From Polynucleobacter sp. 30F-ANTBAC (lineage in GTDB: Bacteria > Pseudomonadota > Gammaproteobacteria > Burkholderiales > Burkholderiaceae): a stretch of DNA of 64,000 nt. The stretch's first letter is position 1. Each line of letters opens with the position of its first letter. The translations under genes and the position numbers were made by a program. The notes under the pieces were generated by a model. That model saw only the letters and a program-made list of their open reading frames with translations, did no database searches and was not told where the DNA came from. Below are positions 8,860 through 21,254 of this stretch, in pieces. The stretch covers positions 356,942 to 420,941 of the forward strand of contig NZ_JACVON010000001.1 in the NCBI RefSeq assembly GCF_018882385.1, read 5' to 3'.

Positions 8860-9660
8860 TTAAATGCCCTTTAGTATCCTTTGGCGTCTTGCTTCGTAAA
8901 GACAAACACCACTCGCTACAGAAACGTTCAGACTCTCAACCCCGCCTGACATCGGGATTTGCACCAGCTCATCACATGTTTCACGCGTCAAACGTCGCAT
9001 GCCTTCACCTTCAGCCCCCATAACCAATGCAACAGGTCCACTCAAATCCACGTCATAGAGAGTTTTCTCCGATTGATCATCGGTACCGATCAACCAAACA
9101 CCCGCCTCTTGAAGTTCACGCATTGTTCTTGCTAAGTTGGTCACAGCAATTAAAGGCATAGTCTCTGCAGCTCCGCTAGCGACTTTACTAACCGTCGCAT
9201 TCAAATGGGCTGAGCGATCTTTAGGCACAATCACGGCATCAACTCCGGCCCCATCGGCAACACGGAGGCAAGCTCCCAAATTATGAGGATCTGTCACACC
9301 ATCTAAGATCAATAAAAGCGCTGGACCCTGCAACGCATCCAAGAGCTCATCCAAGGTTTGCACCTTTGAAATGCTGTCAGCAAAGGCTACGACACCTTGG
9401 TGGCGATCATTACCAGCCAATGTTCTTAAACGTTCCGTATCGGCTTGATGTAACCTTCTACCCAAGATCGGCTCAGCAGACTTGATGAAGTCCTGCATGC
9501 GTCGATCGCGACGAGCCGGATCAACATAAACCGTTCTCAAAGACTCTGGATCTTGGCGCAATCTAGCAATCACAGCATGAAAGCCTAAAATCATTTGCTT
9601 GCCATCACTGCCCTGCTTGGACTCTTGCTTTGAATTGTTTTTTTGTTCTCTATCAGACAT
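8860..9660 (-). CDS. rlmB: 23S rRNA (guanosine-2251-2'-O)-methyltransferase RlmB
   Basis: A 266-residue SpoU/TrmH-family (SPOUT) methyltransferase that methylates G2251 in the peptidyl-transferase P loop of 23S rRNA with SAM. After a basic, Gln/Ser-rich leader (about 1-20) comes the substrate-binding N-domain ([11 protein letters not shown] through DRHQGVVAF), then the knotted catalytic domain with [33 protein letters not shown] and the C-terminal motif [17 protein letters not shown]. Its ATG shares one base with the rnr stop (TAATG), so translation is probably coupled to rnr. Confidence 0.95.
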   Translation of the reverse strand: MSDREQKNNSKQESKQGSDGKQMILGFHAVIARLRQDPESLRTVYVDPARRDRRMQDFIKSAEPILGRRLHQADTERLRTLAGNDRHQGVVAFADSISKVQTLDELLDALQGPALLLILDGVTDPHNLGACLRVADGAGVDAVIVPKDRSAHLNATVSKVASGAAETMPLIAVTNLARTMRELQEAGVWLIGTDDQSEKTLYDVDLSGPVALVMGAEGEGMRRLTRETCDELVQIPMSGGVESLNVSVASGVCLYEARRQRILKGI

Positions 9661-12206
9661 TAACGACGACCTTTACGAATACTAAGTTCATGCCCTTTTG
9701 ATTTGGCATTACTGGCTTTTTTTGGTTTTTTACCTGCTTTAGCAGCAGTTGGTTTTTTTGTTCCGGCGTCTACACCCTTAGAGACTGATTTGCTCGCAGG
9801 TTTGACCGCTGGGCTATCAAAACCAGCTACTGAAACACCGCTTGATCCAGGCCCTTTAACACTAGCGTGAGTAGCGCTGGAGATTGGATTCGATCTGGAA
9901 CTGCTTCGTGAGCGTGAAGATGATTTCTTGGCACTAGGCCCTTGTCCAAAGCGCGAACCAGATCCTGAGCCGCGTGTCGATGACTTATCGTGACTACGAT
10001 CCTTACCAGAAGATCTTTCACCTGATCGATTGATTGACCCTGCTGTAGCCACCCCAATAGCGCCTGGTTTATCACCAGGCTTCACTAGACTAAATTCAAT
10101 ACGCCTAGCATCCAAATCAACGCGACTTACAAGCACATGAACACGATCTGTTAAACGGTAACGAATACCTGTTCGCTCCCCTCTTAGCTCTTGGCGGGCT
10201 TCATCGTACTGGTAATAATCGCCACCCAATTCGCTAATATGGATCATGCCTTCAACAAAAAGGCTTTCCAATTGAACAAATAATCCAAATGTTGCAACAC
10301 CCGTAATCGTGCCTGCATATTCTTGACCTAAGTGATCGCGCATGTAGTAACACTTCAACCAAGCTTCCACATCCCGTGAAGCTTCATCCGCACGACGCTC
10401 ATTGGAGGAACAATGAACCCCCAACTGTGACCAAGCAGCAACAGCTTTCGATGCATCTTGCTTGGCTTTAGCGCCACGAGTTGTTTTTACAGCAGGATTA
10501 GTCTTGGCGTCTTCATGTGATTTTTTAGCATTCACCGCATTCACACGACCAGGACCACTCTTAGGCATTGCCAAGTTCAAAACCACATCTCCAGGTATAA
10601 CTGGGGAGTATTTCTTTTTAGCTAAGATAGCTTTGATCGAGCGATGCACCAGCAAGTCAGGATAACGACGAATGGGGCTCGTGAAATGAGCATAAGCATC
10701 GTACGCCAATCCGAAGTGGCCATAATTGTCAGGTTGATAAACAGCTTGCTGCATGGATCGAAGCACGACTGACTGCAACATGCTTGCATCAGGTCTTGGC
10801 TTGATCTCCTCAATCAATTTTGCAAAATCTTTTGGTCTTGGTTTATCTGAGCCACCCAAATGAAGACCCGCAGTTCGAAGAACCTGCTTTAGAGTCATCA
10901 ACTTCTCCACAGAAGGTTCAGCGTGAACTCGGAACAAGGAGGCATGACCATTTTTATCTAAGAAATCAGCAGCGCAAACGTTAGCTGCCAACATGCACTC
11001 TTCGATAACGCGATGCGCTTCATTACGGATCCTAGGCTCAATGCGTTCGATCTTACCTAGTGAATTACTAATAATCTGGGTTTCCGTAGTCTCAAAATCA
11101 ATTGCCCCGCGCTTATCCCTGGCTGACCTTAAGATTTTGTATAAACTGTACAGACGATCTAGATTCTTTTTAAGATGCTTAAATCTTGCAGCCTCAGGGC
11201 CATTTGAGTTACTTAGAATTTCCCAAACGGTGTTGTAAGTGAAGCGTTGGGCCGAATGCATCACCGCTGGATAGAATTGATAAGCTTGCACTTCACCGTG
11301 AAGATCAATCACCGCATCACAAACCATGCACAAACGATCAACTTCCGGCTTTAACGAGCAAAGACCATTAGAAATTTTTTCTGGGAGCATCGGAATCACA
11401 CGACGCGGAAAGTACACGGATGTGGCGCGAGTAATCGCATCAGTATCTAGCGGATGATCTGGTTTGACATAGTGCGATACGTCAGCAATCGCCACAATTA
11501 AACGCCAGGCTTTATCTTTGCCCCACATCACAGGCTCACAATAAACCGCATCGTCAAAGTCTCTGGCATCTTCACCATCAATCGTGACCAAAGGAATGTC
11601 TCTGAGGTCAATTCTGCCCTCAAGATCTTCTTCACGAATCTCATCTGGCAACAATTCAGCTTCTTTGAGAGCCGCTGGTGAAAATTCGTGTGGCACACCA
11701 TATTTACGAACGGCAATTTCGATTTCCATACCTGGATCATCAATCTCTCCAAGCACTTCAACGACTCGACCAACGGCCTGTCGATAGCTATCTGGATAAT
11801 CAATGATTTCAACTGAAACCACTTGGTTTAATTTGGCATTTCCCTGCCCTTTAGGCGGAATCAGAATGTCGTGACCGATGCGTTTATCTTCAGGTGCGCA
11901 AATTAAAACGCCATTCTCGTTGAGCAATCGTCCAATCACAAACTTGTTAGCATGGTGAATCACTTCACTAATTTGACCCTCTGGTCTGCCGCGGCGATCT
12001 AAACCCGAAACTTTAACAACCACTTTATCTTGGTGCATGACACGTGACATTTCACGCTCATTCAAGAAAACATCTTCTCCACCGTCATCAGGAATAACAA
12101 ACCCAAAGCCATCTCGATGACCTTGAACAGTTCCTTGTTTTTCGGGTAGTTGGCGGGCTTTTGCTTCTGATAAGGCTAAAGTCCCTTTATTGCTTTTTTT
12201 AGTCAT
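9660..12206 (-). CDS. rnr: Ribonuclease R
   Basis: An 848-residue 3'-5' exoribonuclease of the RNB family that degrades structured RNA and takes part in tmRNA-linked decay and cold response in other bacteria. Cold-shock-like domains occupy about 20-170, the RNB domain follows with the metal-binding Asp cluster [10 protein letters not shown] at 211-220, and an S1 domain contains [19 protein letters not shown]. The RNB region has a basic low-complexity insert (around [12 protein letters not shown]) before [14 protein letters not shown]. The last 120 residues are a Ser/Arg/Lys-rich tail. The start is supported by GAGGT before the ATG. A perfect palindrome sits 20 bp upstream, and rlmB follows with a one-base overlap. 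Confidence 0.96.
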   Translation of the reverse strand: MTKKSNKGTLALSEAKARQLPEKQGTVQGHRDGFGFVIPDDGGEDVFLNEREMSRVMHQDKVVVKVSGLDRRGRPEGQISEVIHHANKFVIGRLLNENGVLICAPEDKRIGHDILIPPKGQGNAKLNQVVSVEIIDYPDSYRQAVGRVVEVLGEIDDPGMEIEIAVRKYGVPHEFSPAALKEAELLPDEIREEDLEGRIDLRDIPLVTIDGEDARDFDDAVYCEPVMWGKDKAWRLIVAIADVSHYVKPDHPLDTDAITRATSVYFPRRVIPMLPEKISNGLCSLKPEVDRLCMVCDAVIDLHGEVQAYQFYPAVMHSAQRFTYNTVWEILSNSNGPEAARFKHLKKNLDRLYSLYKILRSARDKRGAIDFETTETQIISNSLGKIERIEPRIRNEAHRVIEECMLAANVCAADFLDKNGHASLFRVHAEPSVEKLMTLKQVLRTAGLHLGGSDKPRPKDFAKLIEEIKPRPDASMLQSVVLRSMQQAVYQPDNYGHFGLAYDAYAHFTSPIRRYPDLLVHRSIKAILAKKKYSPVIPGDVVLNLAMPKSGPGRVNAVNAKKSHEDAKTNPAVKTTRGAKAKQDASKAVAAWSQLGVHCSSNERRADEASRDVEAWLKCYYMRDHLGQEYAGTITGVATFGLFVQLESLFVEGMIHISELGGDYYQYDEARQELRGERTGIRYRLTDRVHVLVSRVDLDARRIEFSLVKPGDKPGAIGVATAGSINRSGERSSGKDRSHDKSSTRGSGSGSRFGQGPSAKKSSSRSRSSSRSNPISSATHASVKGPGSSGVSVAGFDSPAVKPASKSVSKGVDAGTKKPTAAKAGKKPKKASNAKSKGHELSIRKGRR

Positions 12207-12226
12207 ACCTCATTGTCTTATATTAA

Positions 12227-12240
12227 TGTGAAATTTCACA
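12227..12240. promoter_or_regulatory. Palindrome upstream of rnr
   Basis: Perfect 14-bp palindrome TGTGAAATTTCACA, 20 bp upstream of the rnr start. The half-sites TGTGA/TCACA are those of CRP-family regulators, but the spacing is 4 bp rather than the 6 bp typical of CRP. It could be an operator for rnr-rlmB. No regulator gene is visible nearby. Confidence 0.35.
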
Positions 12241-12328
12241 ATAATTTATGATGGAATCCATAAAGGACTTAGATTTAAGCCTGAATACCCTTGCCAGATG
12301 GTTTTACCCCGAATTAATTTGAGGCAAT

Positions 12329-12359
12329 AAAAAAGCGCGTTATATCAACGCGCTTTTTT
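12329..12359 (-). terminator. Rho-independent terminator after purA
   Basis: Stem AAAAAAGCGCGTT at 12329-12341, loop ATATC, complement at 12347-12359. On the minus strand the hairpin ends in a run of Ts, 14 bp after the purA stop. It closes the hfq-to-purA run. Confidence 0.88.
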
Positions 12360-12373
12360 AAATCGTAGGTTAA

Positions 12374-13744
<1,371 letters not shown>

Positions 13745-13768
13745 TTAGAAACTGCAAAAAAGAGCATT

Positions 13769-14935
13769 TTACGCTCTTGTCTTGAGGACCCAAGCACCTT
13801 TTTGCTCAACAAGTTCTCGATCGCAATGAAACTCATCGCCATCCTGCTCATGACCTGGCAACAATTGAATCACAACCTCGCCCTGAGCACGTAGTTTTGA
13901 TATTTCTTGAGTTAAAGCAGCATCATGAGACCAAGGAGCCAAAATCGCTGACTTTTTGGAATTAATATTGGAAAGACGCGCTAACGTCATGATATCTAAG
14001 GAGAAACCTGTTGCTGGACGTGAACGGCCAAATGCAGCTCCCACCATGTCATATCGCCCACCTCGAGCAATCGCTGCAGGTAAACCTGCCACGTAGGCGG
14101 CAAACATCACCCCGCTGTGGTACTGATAACCCCTTAAATCCGAAAGGTCTAGGTTGAGTCTAGGGGCATTAGGCAAGGCCTTCAAAGCCTGGCATAGGCG
14201 CTCCAGATCATCTAAAGCGGCTGTTACACCCGCCACTTTTGGTAAATTTTGTCTAGCTAAGGCTAAAACACTAGTAGGTTCACCACTGAGGCTTACCAAA
14301 GCCAAAATAGCCGCTTGAATCGGCGCAGGCCAACTAGCTAACAAAGCTTTTAAGCCTGGGAGGTCTTTTGTCTGCAAAGCGCCATAGAGGGTACTCAAAG
14401 CTTCTTGTCCGGGCTCAAAATCCCCCAAAATAGCTGTTAATAAACCTGCATGACTCATATCCAAGGTAATCTCGCCCACTTGGCTGAGAGTTAATACCTC
14501 ATTGAGTAGTTTTTGAACCTCAAGATCAGCTTCCCAGCCAGCATGTCCATAGATCTCCGCACCCAACTGCAGTTGCTCACGAGACATTGCCCCCGGAGCT
14601 GCTAAGGTGTGTAAAACAGAACCGGCATAACAAAGTCTTGTCACGCCCTGACGGTTTAATAAATGCGCATCAATTCGTGCAACTTGAGGGGTGATATCCG
14701 CACGAAGACCTAATGTTCTTCCTGAGAGCTGATCAACTAACTTGAACGTTTTAAGGTTCAACTCTTGTCCAGCGCCAGTTAACAATGAGTCCAAATATTC
14801 CAACATCGGCGGCATCACTAACTCAAAACCATAAGTTTGGAATCGATCTAATAAGATACGGCGAAGTTCTTCAATCTTTCTTGCCTCAGAGGGCAAGACA
14901 TCAGCAATGTTTTCAGGTAATAACCAACGATTCAT
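13769..14935 (-). CDS. hisZ: ATP phosphoribosyltransferase regulatory subunit HisZ
   Basis: A 388-residue paralogue of histidyl-tRNA synthetase that lacks aminoacylation and partners the short catalytic HisG in the first step of histidine synthesis. It keeps the class II core motifs ([49 protein letters not shown]). It lacks the C-terminal anticodon-binding domain found in HisS; true hisS is at 21910-23244. hisG is not in the window. Its ATG overlaps the hflC stop by one base, so it is coupled to the hflKC genes, an arrangement common in betaproteobacteria. Confidence 0.94.
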   Translation of the reverse strand: MNRWLLPENIADVLPSEARKIEELRRILLDRFQTYGFELVMPPMLEYLDSLLTGAGQELNLKTFKLVDQLSGRTLGLRADITPQVARIDAHLLNRQGVTRLCYAGSVLHTLAAPGAMSREQLQLGAEIYGHAGWEADLEVQKLLNEVLTLSQVGEITLDMSHAGLLTAILGDFEPGQEALSTLYGALQTKDLPGLKALLASWPAPIQAAILALVSLSGEPTSVLALARQNLPKVAGVTAALDDLERLCQALKALPNAPRLNLDLSDLRGYQYHSGVMFAAYVAGLPAAIARGGRYDMVGAAFGRSRPATGFSLDIMTLARLSNINSKKSAILAPWSHDAALTQEISKLRAQGEVVIQLLPGHEQDGDEFHCDRELVEQKGAWVLKTRA

Positions 14936-15831
14936 TATTTAGCCACCGGAGAAGAACCATTTAAGCGACTACCTCTCATGAACTTTAAAAATTCAGAGTT
15001 AGGCTCGATCACCATTAAATCTTGCTTAGTTTTAAAGCTATTGCGATAAGCATCTAAGCTTCTATAGAACTGAGCAAACTGAGGGTCGCGTCCAAAAGAT
15101 TCACCGTACAAAGCTGTTGCGCGAGCATCGCCTTGACCTTTGATCTTCTGTGCATCACGATAAGCACGGGATAAGATAACGTCGCGCTGACGTTCTGCAT
15201 CCGCTCGAATCTTTTCTGATTCAGCAGCACCTGTTGAACGTAACTCATTCGCGACGCGTTTACGCTCCGCTTCCATACGACGGAAAACTGATTCACTGAT
15301 CTCAGCCAATAAATCGATGCGCTTTAAGCGAACATCCACAATCTCAATACCAATATCAGCGGCTTCTTCCGCAACTTTTTTACGAATGTTTTGCATCACT
15401 TGTTCGCGTTGCTCTGAAATAAGTTCACGAACGGTACGCTTCGTGAATTCTTCATTCAATGCTGACTTAACTAACTGATTTAAACGATCTTGAGCCATAC
15501 GCTCATCACCACGGAAGCTGATGAAGAAACGACGTGGCTCAACAATGCGCCACTTGACATAAGAATCCACTAATAAGTTTTTCTTTTCAGCCGTAATAAA
15601 ACGCTCAGCATCGGGAGTATCAATCGTCAAAATGCGACGCTCAAAGAACTGCACGCTCTGAAATGGTGGCGGTAACTTAAATTGCAAGCCTGGCTCTTCA
15701 ATAACTCTCTTTAATTCACCGAAGGCGAAAACAGCTGCATATTGACGCTGATCCACAACAAAAATAGTCGATGAAAACAGGCCGAGAATGATAAAAAACC
15801 CAGCGATGATTGGAAATATACGATTAGTCAT
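14935..15831 (-). CDS. hflC: HflC, SPFH-domain modulator of FtsH
   Basis: A 298-residue inner-membrane protein with one N-terminal transmembrane helix (about 5-25) and a periplasmic SPFH/prohibitin domain ([30 protein letters not shown]) followed by a long charged helix rich in Glu/Arg (about 180-240). HflC pairs with HflK (next upstream, 11 bp away) to form a cage around the FtsH protease. Length is slightly below enterobacterial HflC. Its stop overlaps the hisZ start by one base. Confidence 0.95.
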   Translation of the reverse strand: MTNRIFPIIAGFFIILGLFSSTIFVVDQRQYAAVFAFGELKRVIEEPGLQFKLPPPFQSVQFFERRILTIDTPDAERFITAEKKNLLVDSYVKWRIVEPRRFFISFRGDERMAQDRLNQLVKSALNEEFTKRTVRELISEQREQVMQNIRKKVAEEAADIGIEIVDVRLKRIDLLAEISESVFRRMEAERKRVANELRSTGAAESEKIRADAERQRDVILSRAYRDAQKIKGQGDARATALYGESFGRDPQFAQFYRSLDAYRNSFKTKQDLMVIEPNSEFLKFMRGSRLNGSSPVAK

Positions 15832-15842
15832 TTTTTTAACTC

Positions 15843-17177
15843 CTAGCGCTCACGACTACGCAAGCCGCTAGAACCATCTCGTGGATTACCAGCTGCGGGA
15901 GTAGAGTTTAAATTCGGGGCGCTAACCACAGGTGATGTGGTGTTAGCCGGTGTATTGCCTACAGTGTTGGAAGAAGGAACCATTGGCACAGTCGAAGGTG
16001 TCACTTGCTGAATTAGTTTATCCAAAGGCAAATACAGCAAACTATTTCCGTTTGATTTTTGATCAACCATGACTTTGGTTACGTTGTTATAGATCTCTTG
16101 CATCGTATCGATATACATACGCTCACGAGTGACCTGAGGTGCTTTAGCATATTCAGTCTGAATCAACTTGAAGCGTGTTGCATCACCTTCTGCAGTAGCT
16201 ACTACTTTTGCTTTGTAACCTTCGGCCTCTTGCATCAAACGATCAGCGGCACCTCGAGCCTTAGGAATGATGTCGTTAGCATAAGCTTGGCCTTCATTCT
16301 TTAGACGTTCGCGGTCTTGACCTGCCTTAACAGCATCATCAAATGCAGCTTGGACCTGCTCTGGTGGCTGAACGTTTTGAACCGTCACGCTAGTTACAAA
16401 AATACCCACCTTGTAACTGTCTAAAATTTTCTGAATAGACAAGCTCAAATCAATCGCTAACTTTTCACGATTCTCGTACAAAACATTGTCCATCTTGCTC
16501 TTGCCAACGATTTCACGAACAGCTGTTTCTGCAGCTTGCACAACGGCAGCATCCGGTTCTTTGTTGTTAAACAAATACTCCGAAGCATCCTTTAAGCGAT
16601 ACTGAACAGCAAACTTCACGTCAATAATATTTTCATCTTCTGTCAGCATTGATGAATCTTTAAGATTTGAAGCTTTGATCACCGATGAACGACCTACTTC
16701 GACAGAGCGAATGGCTGATAAGTTAACCACTTCATGAGATTGAATCGGCCAAGGTAAACGATAGTTGATACCAGGTAAGGTTGTATTGCTGTACTTACCA
16801 AATTGAAGCACAACGCCAGTCTGGCCCTCTTGGATCATGAAGAACCCACTGAAAACCCAAACCACGACTGCAACCAAAACAATGATGCCGGCACCAATGC
16901 CAGACTTCATACCATCTCCAGATGGACCTCTAGATCCAGGAGGAGGATTGCCACCGCCCTTACCCTTACCTTTGAATAAACCATTTAAACGCTGATTAAA
17001 GTCGTTCCATAACTGATCCAGATCAGGAGGACCATCTTGTCTTTCTGGCTGACGAGGTCTCTCCTCCGGCTTAGAAGTATTGGTATCTTTATCGCCACGA
17101 CCGCGCTGCGGGTCTGACTGATGGTTATTACCCCAACCGGGATCATTAACAGAGAATATTTGTAGTAATTTACGCAT
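15843..17177 (-). CDS. hflK: HflK, SPFH-domain modulator of FtsH
   Basis: A 444-residue partner of HflC. A disordered N-terminus rich in Gly, Pro, Asp and Arg (about 10-90, with KGKGKGGGNPPPG) precedes one transmembrane helix (93-114), then the SPFH domain (EGQTGVVLQFGKYSNTTLPG). The last 50 residues are Pro/Thr/Ser-rich. The start is the ATG at 17177 (MRKLLQIFSVNDPGWGNN); the reading frame also offers a TTG one codon upstream. The start lies 8 bases inside the hflX coding end, so translation is probably coupled. Confidence 0.95.
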   Translation of the reverse strand: MRKLLQIFSVNDPGWGNNHQSDPQRGRGDKDTNTSKPEERPRQPERQDGPPDLDQLWNDFNQRLNGLFKGKGKGGGNPPPGSRGPSGDGMKSGIGAGIIVLVAVVVWVFSGFFMIQEGQTGVVLQFGKYSNTTLPGINYRLPWPIQSHEVVNLSAIRSVEVGRSSVIKASNLKDSSMLTEDENIIDVKFAVQYRLKDASEYLFNNKEPDAAVVQAAETAVREIVGKSKMDNVLYENREKLAIDLSLSIQKILDSYKVGIFVTSVTVQNVQPPEQVQAAFDDAVKAGQDRERLKNEGQAYANDIIPKARGAADRLMQEAEGYKAKVVATAEGDATRFKLIQTEYAKAPQVTRERMYIDTMQEIYNNVTKVMVDQKSNGNSLLYLPLDKLIQQVTPSTVPMVPSSNTVGNTPANTTSPVVSAPNLNSTPAAGNPRDGSSGLRSRER

Positions 17178-18393
17178 CAAAGGGAGAATACATTCCTGTA
17201 CGAGTATGAAAAATATCTAACGATTCCCAACGCTTTGTCGGGGCCTGTGGATCTAAATCTGCAACTGATGGGACAAGCTCTACAGTGGGTTCAATTCTAT
17301 CAGTGTTCTTTGCTAAATCCGCCAAAGTCTCCCTGAGAAGATCTAAACCCAAACCTTCTTTAGCTGAAATATAAATAGCGACAACCTTGCCATTTCTGTC
17401 ATAGCGCAGAGTTGGTCCTCGCTCCATTAAAGCAGGAACTTGATCAATTTTATTAACCACAATTAACTGAGGGCTTTGATCGGCACCAATTTCAGCTAAA
17501 ACCTTATCGACCTCTAACATTTGCTGCTCACGATCTAAGCTAGAAGCATCCACAACATGGAGCAGCAAGTCAGCTCGAACAGTTTCATCTAATGTAGCTC
17601 TGAAAGCCTCCACCAATTGGTGAGGCAGATCCCTTATGAATCCGACGGTATCTGAGACAACTGCATTACCAACTTCAGGCAAGTACACTCGTCTTGAAGT
17701 TGTATCCAGGGTTGCGAATAACTGGTCAGCCGCATAAGAACCCGCCTTGGTCAAAGCATTGAATAAGGTGGATTTACCCGCATTGGTATAACCAACCAAG
17801 GAGACAGAAAAAACCCCACCTTTTTCCCTAGATCGTCTTTGAGTAGCTTGTTGGCGCTGCAACTTCTCTAACTCAGCCTGAAGTCGTTTGGCTTTATTTT
17901 CAAGCATTCGGCGATCCAACTCCATCTGGGTTTCACCAGGACCACCACGCATACCAATACCGCCCTTTTGGCGCTCCAAGTGACTCCAAGCTTTTACTAG
18001 CCTTGAGACCTGGTAGCGAACATTGGCTAACTGAACCTGTGTTTTACCAACATGGCTCTTAGCTCGCTGAGCAAAAATATCCAAAATTAAGCCCGTGCGA
18101 TCAATCACATGACAATTCAAGTGTCGCTCTAAATTTCTTTGCTGGACCGGCGATAACGCATGATTGAAGATAGCCAACTCAACCTCATGAGCAGCCATTT
18201 GCTCACGAAGCTCGGTCGCCTTTCCAGAGCCCATATAAAGAGCTGGGTCAGGCTTTGAACGCTTTGCAATCATAGTCATAACCGGCCGCGATCCGGCACT
18301 GGATGCCAACAAACTTAGCTCCGCCATACTGTCGGCAAAATCAGGTTTACCGCCAGGATCTATTCCTATTAAGGCTGCTTTAACGGCTTCCAT
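17170..18393 (-). CDS. hflX: Ribosome-associated GTPase HflX
   Basis: A 407-residue GTPase that splits stalled or heat-damaged ribosomes in other bacteria. The N-terminal HflX domain (about 20-190) includes MGSGKATELREQ, GLILDIFAQRA, and the Gly-rich GGIGMRGGPGETQMELDRR before a basic helical stretch. The G domain follows with Walker A GYTNAGKST at 201-209, the DTVGF G3 motif and NKID for guanine specificity. It starts 6 bp after the hfq stop and overlaps hflK by 8 bases; hfq-hflX-hflK-hflC is a widely conserved order. Confidence 0.96.
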   Translation of the reverse strand: MEAVKAALIGIDPGGKPDFADSMAELSLLASSAGSRPVMTMIAKRSKPDPALYMGSGKATELREQMAAHEVELAIFNHALSPVQQRNLERHLNCHVIDRTGLILDIFAQRAKSHVGKTQVQLANVRYQVSRLVKAWSHLERQKGGIGMRGGPGETQMELDRRMLENKAKRLQAELEKLQRQQATQRRSREKGGVFSVSLVGYTNAGKSTLFNALTKAGSYAADQLFATLDTTSRRVYLPEVGNAVVSDTVGFIRDLPHQLVEAFRATLDETVRADLLLHVVDASSLDREQQMLEVDKVLAEIGADQSPQLIVVNKIDQVPALMERGPTLRYDRNGKVVAIYISAKEGLGLDLLRETLADLAKNTDRIEPTVELVPSVADLDPQAPTKRWESLDIFHTRTGMYSPFDA

Positions 18394-18399
18394 ACCTAA

Positions 18400-18645
18400 T
18401 TAAGAATTAGGAGTTCCTTCATCCATTCGGAACTCCACAGCTCTTGCTGGTACAACCGTAGAGATAGCGTGCTTATAGACCATTTGGGTGACTGTATTAC
18501 GTAACAAAATAACGTATTGATCAAAAGATTCAACGTTGCCTTGCAACTTAATACCATTTACCAAATAAATGGAAACGGGGATATGCTCTTTGCGTAAAGC
18601 ATTGAGAAATGGGTCTTGCAAAAGTTGGCTTTTATTAGGGTTCAT
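18400..18645 (-). CDS. hfq: RNA chaperone Hfq
   Basis: An 81-residue Sm-like protein that forms hexameric rings and pairs small RNAs with mRNAs. Sm1 and Sm2 motifs are intact: [39 protein letters not shown] and [13 protein letters not shown] (the YKH proximal-face motif). The C-terminal tail is short (about 15 residues after the Sm core). AAGGAG precedes the ATG. It heads the hfq-hflX-hflK-hflC run and lies 100 bp downstream of der. Confidence 0.97.
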   Translation of the reverse strand: MNPNKSQLLQDPFLNALRKEHIPVSIYLVNGIKLQGNVESFDQYVILLRNTVTQMVYKHAISTVVPARAVEFRMDEGTPNS

Positions 18646-18744
18646 GCCGCTCCTTCTTTCTTTTTATTTATTGGGAGTCTTACTCTATTATTTTTTAATA
18701 ACGTCTACTGCAAGTTGCTACTATAACGAAGCTGTAAAAATTTG

Positions 18745-20103
18745 CTACTTACCCCGTTTTTTCTTACTCTTATCCTGGTCAACAAAGGGGTTTTGACCAG
18801 TTCGGAATTCAAGTCGAAGTGGCGTACCGCGCAATTTAAATGCTTCTCTAAAACGCCCTTCCAAATACCGACGGTAACTATCTGTTACACCACTCAGAGC
18901 ATTACCGTGGATCACCACAATCGGAGGATTCGAGCCACCTTGGTGAGCGTAGCGCATCTTCGGCCGAGACATACCCACACGTTTAGGCTGCTGGAACTCC
19001 ACAGCCTCCTCTAATATTCTGGTCAGTTTTGGCGTTGGCAACTTTGACATGGCTGCGGCATAAGCAGCATCCACATCTTTAAATAGTTCTTTAATGCCAA
19101 AGCCTTTAATCGCTGAAATCGGATGAACATTCGCAAAATCTAAGAAACGTAACTTTCGAGCGATATCGGTACGGGCACGTTCTTTGTTGTAATCATCCAT
19201 GCCATCCCATTTATTAACCGCTAAGACTAGCGCTCTACCTGCATCTACAATAAATCCAGCGATATGAGCATCTTGCTCAGAAATATCTTGCTGAGCATCC
19301 AACATCAAAATGACCACGTTAGCATCCGCAATGGCTTGCAAGGTTTTAACAACTGAGAACTTCTCAATCGCTTCAAAGACTTTACCGCGTTTGCGCAGAC
19401 CTGCCGTATCAATCATCACATAGGGTTTGCCATTGCGGGTAAAAGGAACATCAATAGCGTCTCTTGTTGTTCCAGGCATATCAAAAGCAATCACACGCTC
19501 TTCACCAATCAAGGTGTTAATAAAGGTAGATTTACCTACGTTCGGACGACCGACTACAGCAATGCGCATGGGTCGATCTGTGCGATCCTCTTCCTCAGGT
19601 TCATCAGGGATACCTAACGCATCTAATGCGTCATCAATCATCTGACGTACACCATCACCATGCGCTGAAGAAATGGCGATAGGATCGCCCATTCCCAACT
19701 CATAGAAATCTGCAGTCACAGTGGAGTAGGCCATACCCTCGGCTTTGTTCACAGCCAAAATAATCGGGCGACCTGTTTTACGTAAAAAGTCTGCAATCAC
19801 TCGATCTTGTGGTGCCATACCTAAACGCGCATCCACCAAGAAAATAACCACATCTGCCTCAACAACAGCCTGTTTGGTTTGCTTGGCCATTTCTGCCAAG
19901 ATACCTGTCTTAGCAACAGGCTCAAAACCGCCTGTATCAATACAAATAAACTCGCGCTCACCGACACGACCGTTACCATAATGTCGGTCACGAGTTAAAC
20001 CTGAAAAGTCAGCTACCAAGGCATCACGAGAACGTGTGAGGCGATTAAATAAAGTCGACTTACCCACATTAGGGCGGCCGACAATCGCAATAACTGGTTT
20101 CAT
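18745..20103 (-). CDS. der: Ribosome biogenesis GTPase Der (EngA)
   Basis: A 452-residue GTPase with two tandem G domains, needed for 50S subunit assembly. Walker A motifs GRPNVGKST are at 9-17 and 185-193; the G4 motifs NKAEG and NKWDG are also visible. The C-terminal KH-like domain (about 355-440) ends in a basic tail ([11 protein letters not shown]). An acidic linker ([11 protein letters not shown]) joins the two G domains. It starts 2 bp after bamB in the hisS-yfgM-bamB-der run, a conserved proteobacterial order. Confidence 0.97.
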   Translation of the reverse strand: MKPVIAIVGRPNVGKSTLFNRLTRSRDALVADFSGLTRDRHYGNGRVGEREFICIDTGGFEPVAKTGILAEMAKQTKQAVVEADVVIFLVDARLGMAPQDRVIADFLRKTGRPIILAVNKAEGMAYSTVTADFYELGMGDPIAISSAHGDGVRQMIDDALDALGIPDEPEEEDRTDRPMRIAVVGRPNVGKSTFINTLIGEERVIAFDMPGTTRDAIDVPFTRNGKPYVMIDTAGLRKRGKVFEAIEKFSVVKTLQAIADANVVILMLDAQQDISEQDAHIAGFIVDAGRALVLAVNKWDGMDDYNKERARTDIARKLRFLDFANVHPISAIKGFGIKELFKDVDAAYAAAMSKLPTPKLTRILEEAVEFQQPKRVGMSRPKMRYAHQGGSNPPIVVIHGNALSGVTDSYRRYLEGRFREAFKLRGTPLRLEFRTGQNPFVDQDKSKKKRGK

Positions 20104-20105
20104 AA

Positions 20106-21254
20106 TCAGTTAGGCTTATAAGCAGCTAAAGAACCACTTCTAGATTGAATAATTAATAAGCCATTTGCAATAATCGGTGCAGCACTAATCGCACTACTAT
20201 CGACTCGAATACGGGCAATTGGATTACCACTGGATTGCTCTAAAAAATGCAAATAACCTTGTTTATCACCCATCACTAACAAGCGGCCGGCGGCTAAAGG
20301 CTCGCCTAAATCCCGCCAAGTCATTGTCTCATTGCGCCAAACTTCAACACCATCATCAGCACGATAGGCTACTAAATGTGATTTTTCATCCGCAGCAAAG
20401 ACAAACTCTTGCGATTGAGCAGTACCCGTATAACTTGAAAAGTCTTTAGTCCAAGTGAAATTACCTGTGTTTAAATCACCACAACCAATACGCCCCTGAA
20501 AGGCTACCGCACACAATCTACGACCCACCAAAGTTGGTCTCGCAGCAACATCCGTCATGCGCTCAATTTCAGAAAAACCTTTTGGGTAAGCCAATGAGGT
20601 TTCCCAAAGAACGTTACCAGTGCTCAAACTCATGACGCCAATTTTTCCACCAGAAAACCCAGTCACAAAAGCATCAACAGCAACAGGTACCATCGCAAAA
20701 CTTGTTCTCAAAGCTAAGGCTGTTTGAGGGCGAAGATAGGACCAGCGACGCTTTCCAGTTTTAGCATCTAGGCCGAAAAAACGGTTGTCAATTGTTCTAA
20801 TAACAGCGACACCGCCTAATACTAAAGGCTCAGTTAAGACTTCACTGCCAACGGTCTCTTCCCAAATTTTTTCACCCTGCGCACTGTAAGCGTAGACAAC
20901 ACCCTTAGCGGTACCTACCACAATCACAGCGCCATCACTGCCTGGGCCTGAAGATAGATCAGAAGGTGCTTTTACCTCCCAAACCTTCTTACCACTAAGG
21001 ATATCGATCTTGCTGATCAAACCATTACCTGCAGAAGTGTAGATATAGTCACCAGCAACAACTGGACGCATGATGAAAGTTTCTGACTTGCCCACACTGG
21101 TTGACCAAACAGAGGTCACACTAAGTTTCTCTTCAACAGAGACTAATTTACTAGGCTCTCTTTTATTAGAGCTTGAACAACCAGCTAGGCCGATAGCTAT
21201 AGATAAGGCTGTGAGAATAGTTAATGCTGAGATACGATTTATAGAACGGCTCAT
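20106..21254 (-). CDS. bamB: Outer membrane assembly lipoprotein BamB
   Basis: A 382-residue lipoprotein of the BAM complex that helps insert beta-barrel proteins into the outer membrane. The signal peptide ends in a lipobox, IGLAGC, with the lipidated Cys at residue 26. The rest is an eight-bladed PQQ-like propeller with repeats of the type [23 protein letters not shown] and [10 protein letters not shown]. Its ATG overlaps the yfgM stop by four bases (ATGA), and der starts 2 bp later. Confidence 0.95.
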   Translation of the reverse strand: MSRSINRISALTILTALSIAIGLAGCSSSNKREPSKLVSVEEKLSVTSVWSTSVGKSETFIMRPVVAGDYIYTSAGNGLISKIDILSGKKVWEVKAPSDLSSGPGSDGAVIVVGTAKGVVYAYSAQGEKIWEETVGSEVLTEPLVLGGVAVIRTIDNRFFGLDAKTGKRRWSYLRPQTALALRTSFAMVPVAVDAFVTGFSGGKIGVMSLSTGNVLWETSLAYPKGFSEIERMTDVAARPTLVGRRLCAVAFQGRIGCGDLNTGNFTWTKDFSSYTGTAQSQEFVFAADEKSHLVAYRADDGVEVWRNETMTWRDLGEPLAAGRLLVMGDKQGYLHFLEQSSGNPIARIRVDSSAISAAPIIANGLLIIQSRSGSLAAYKPN

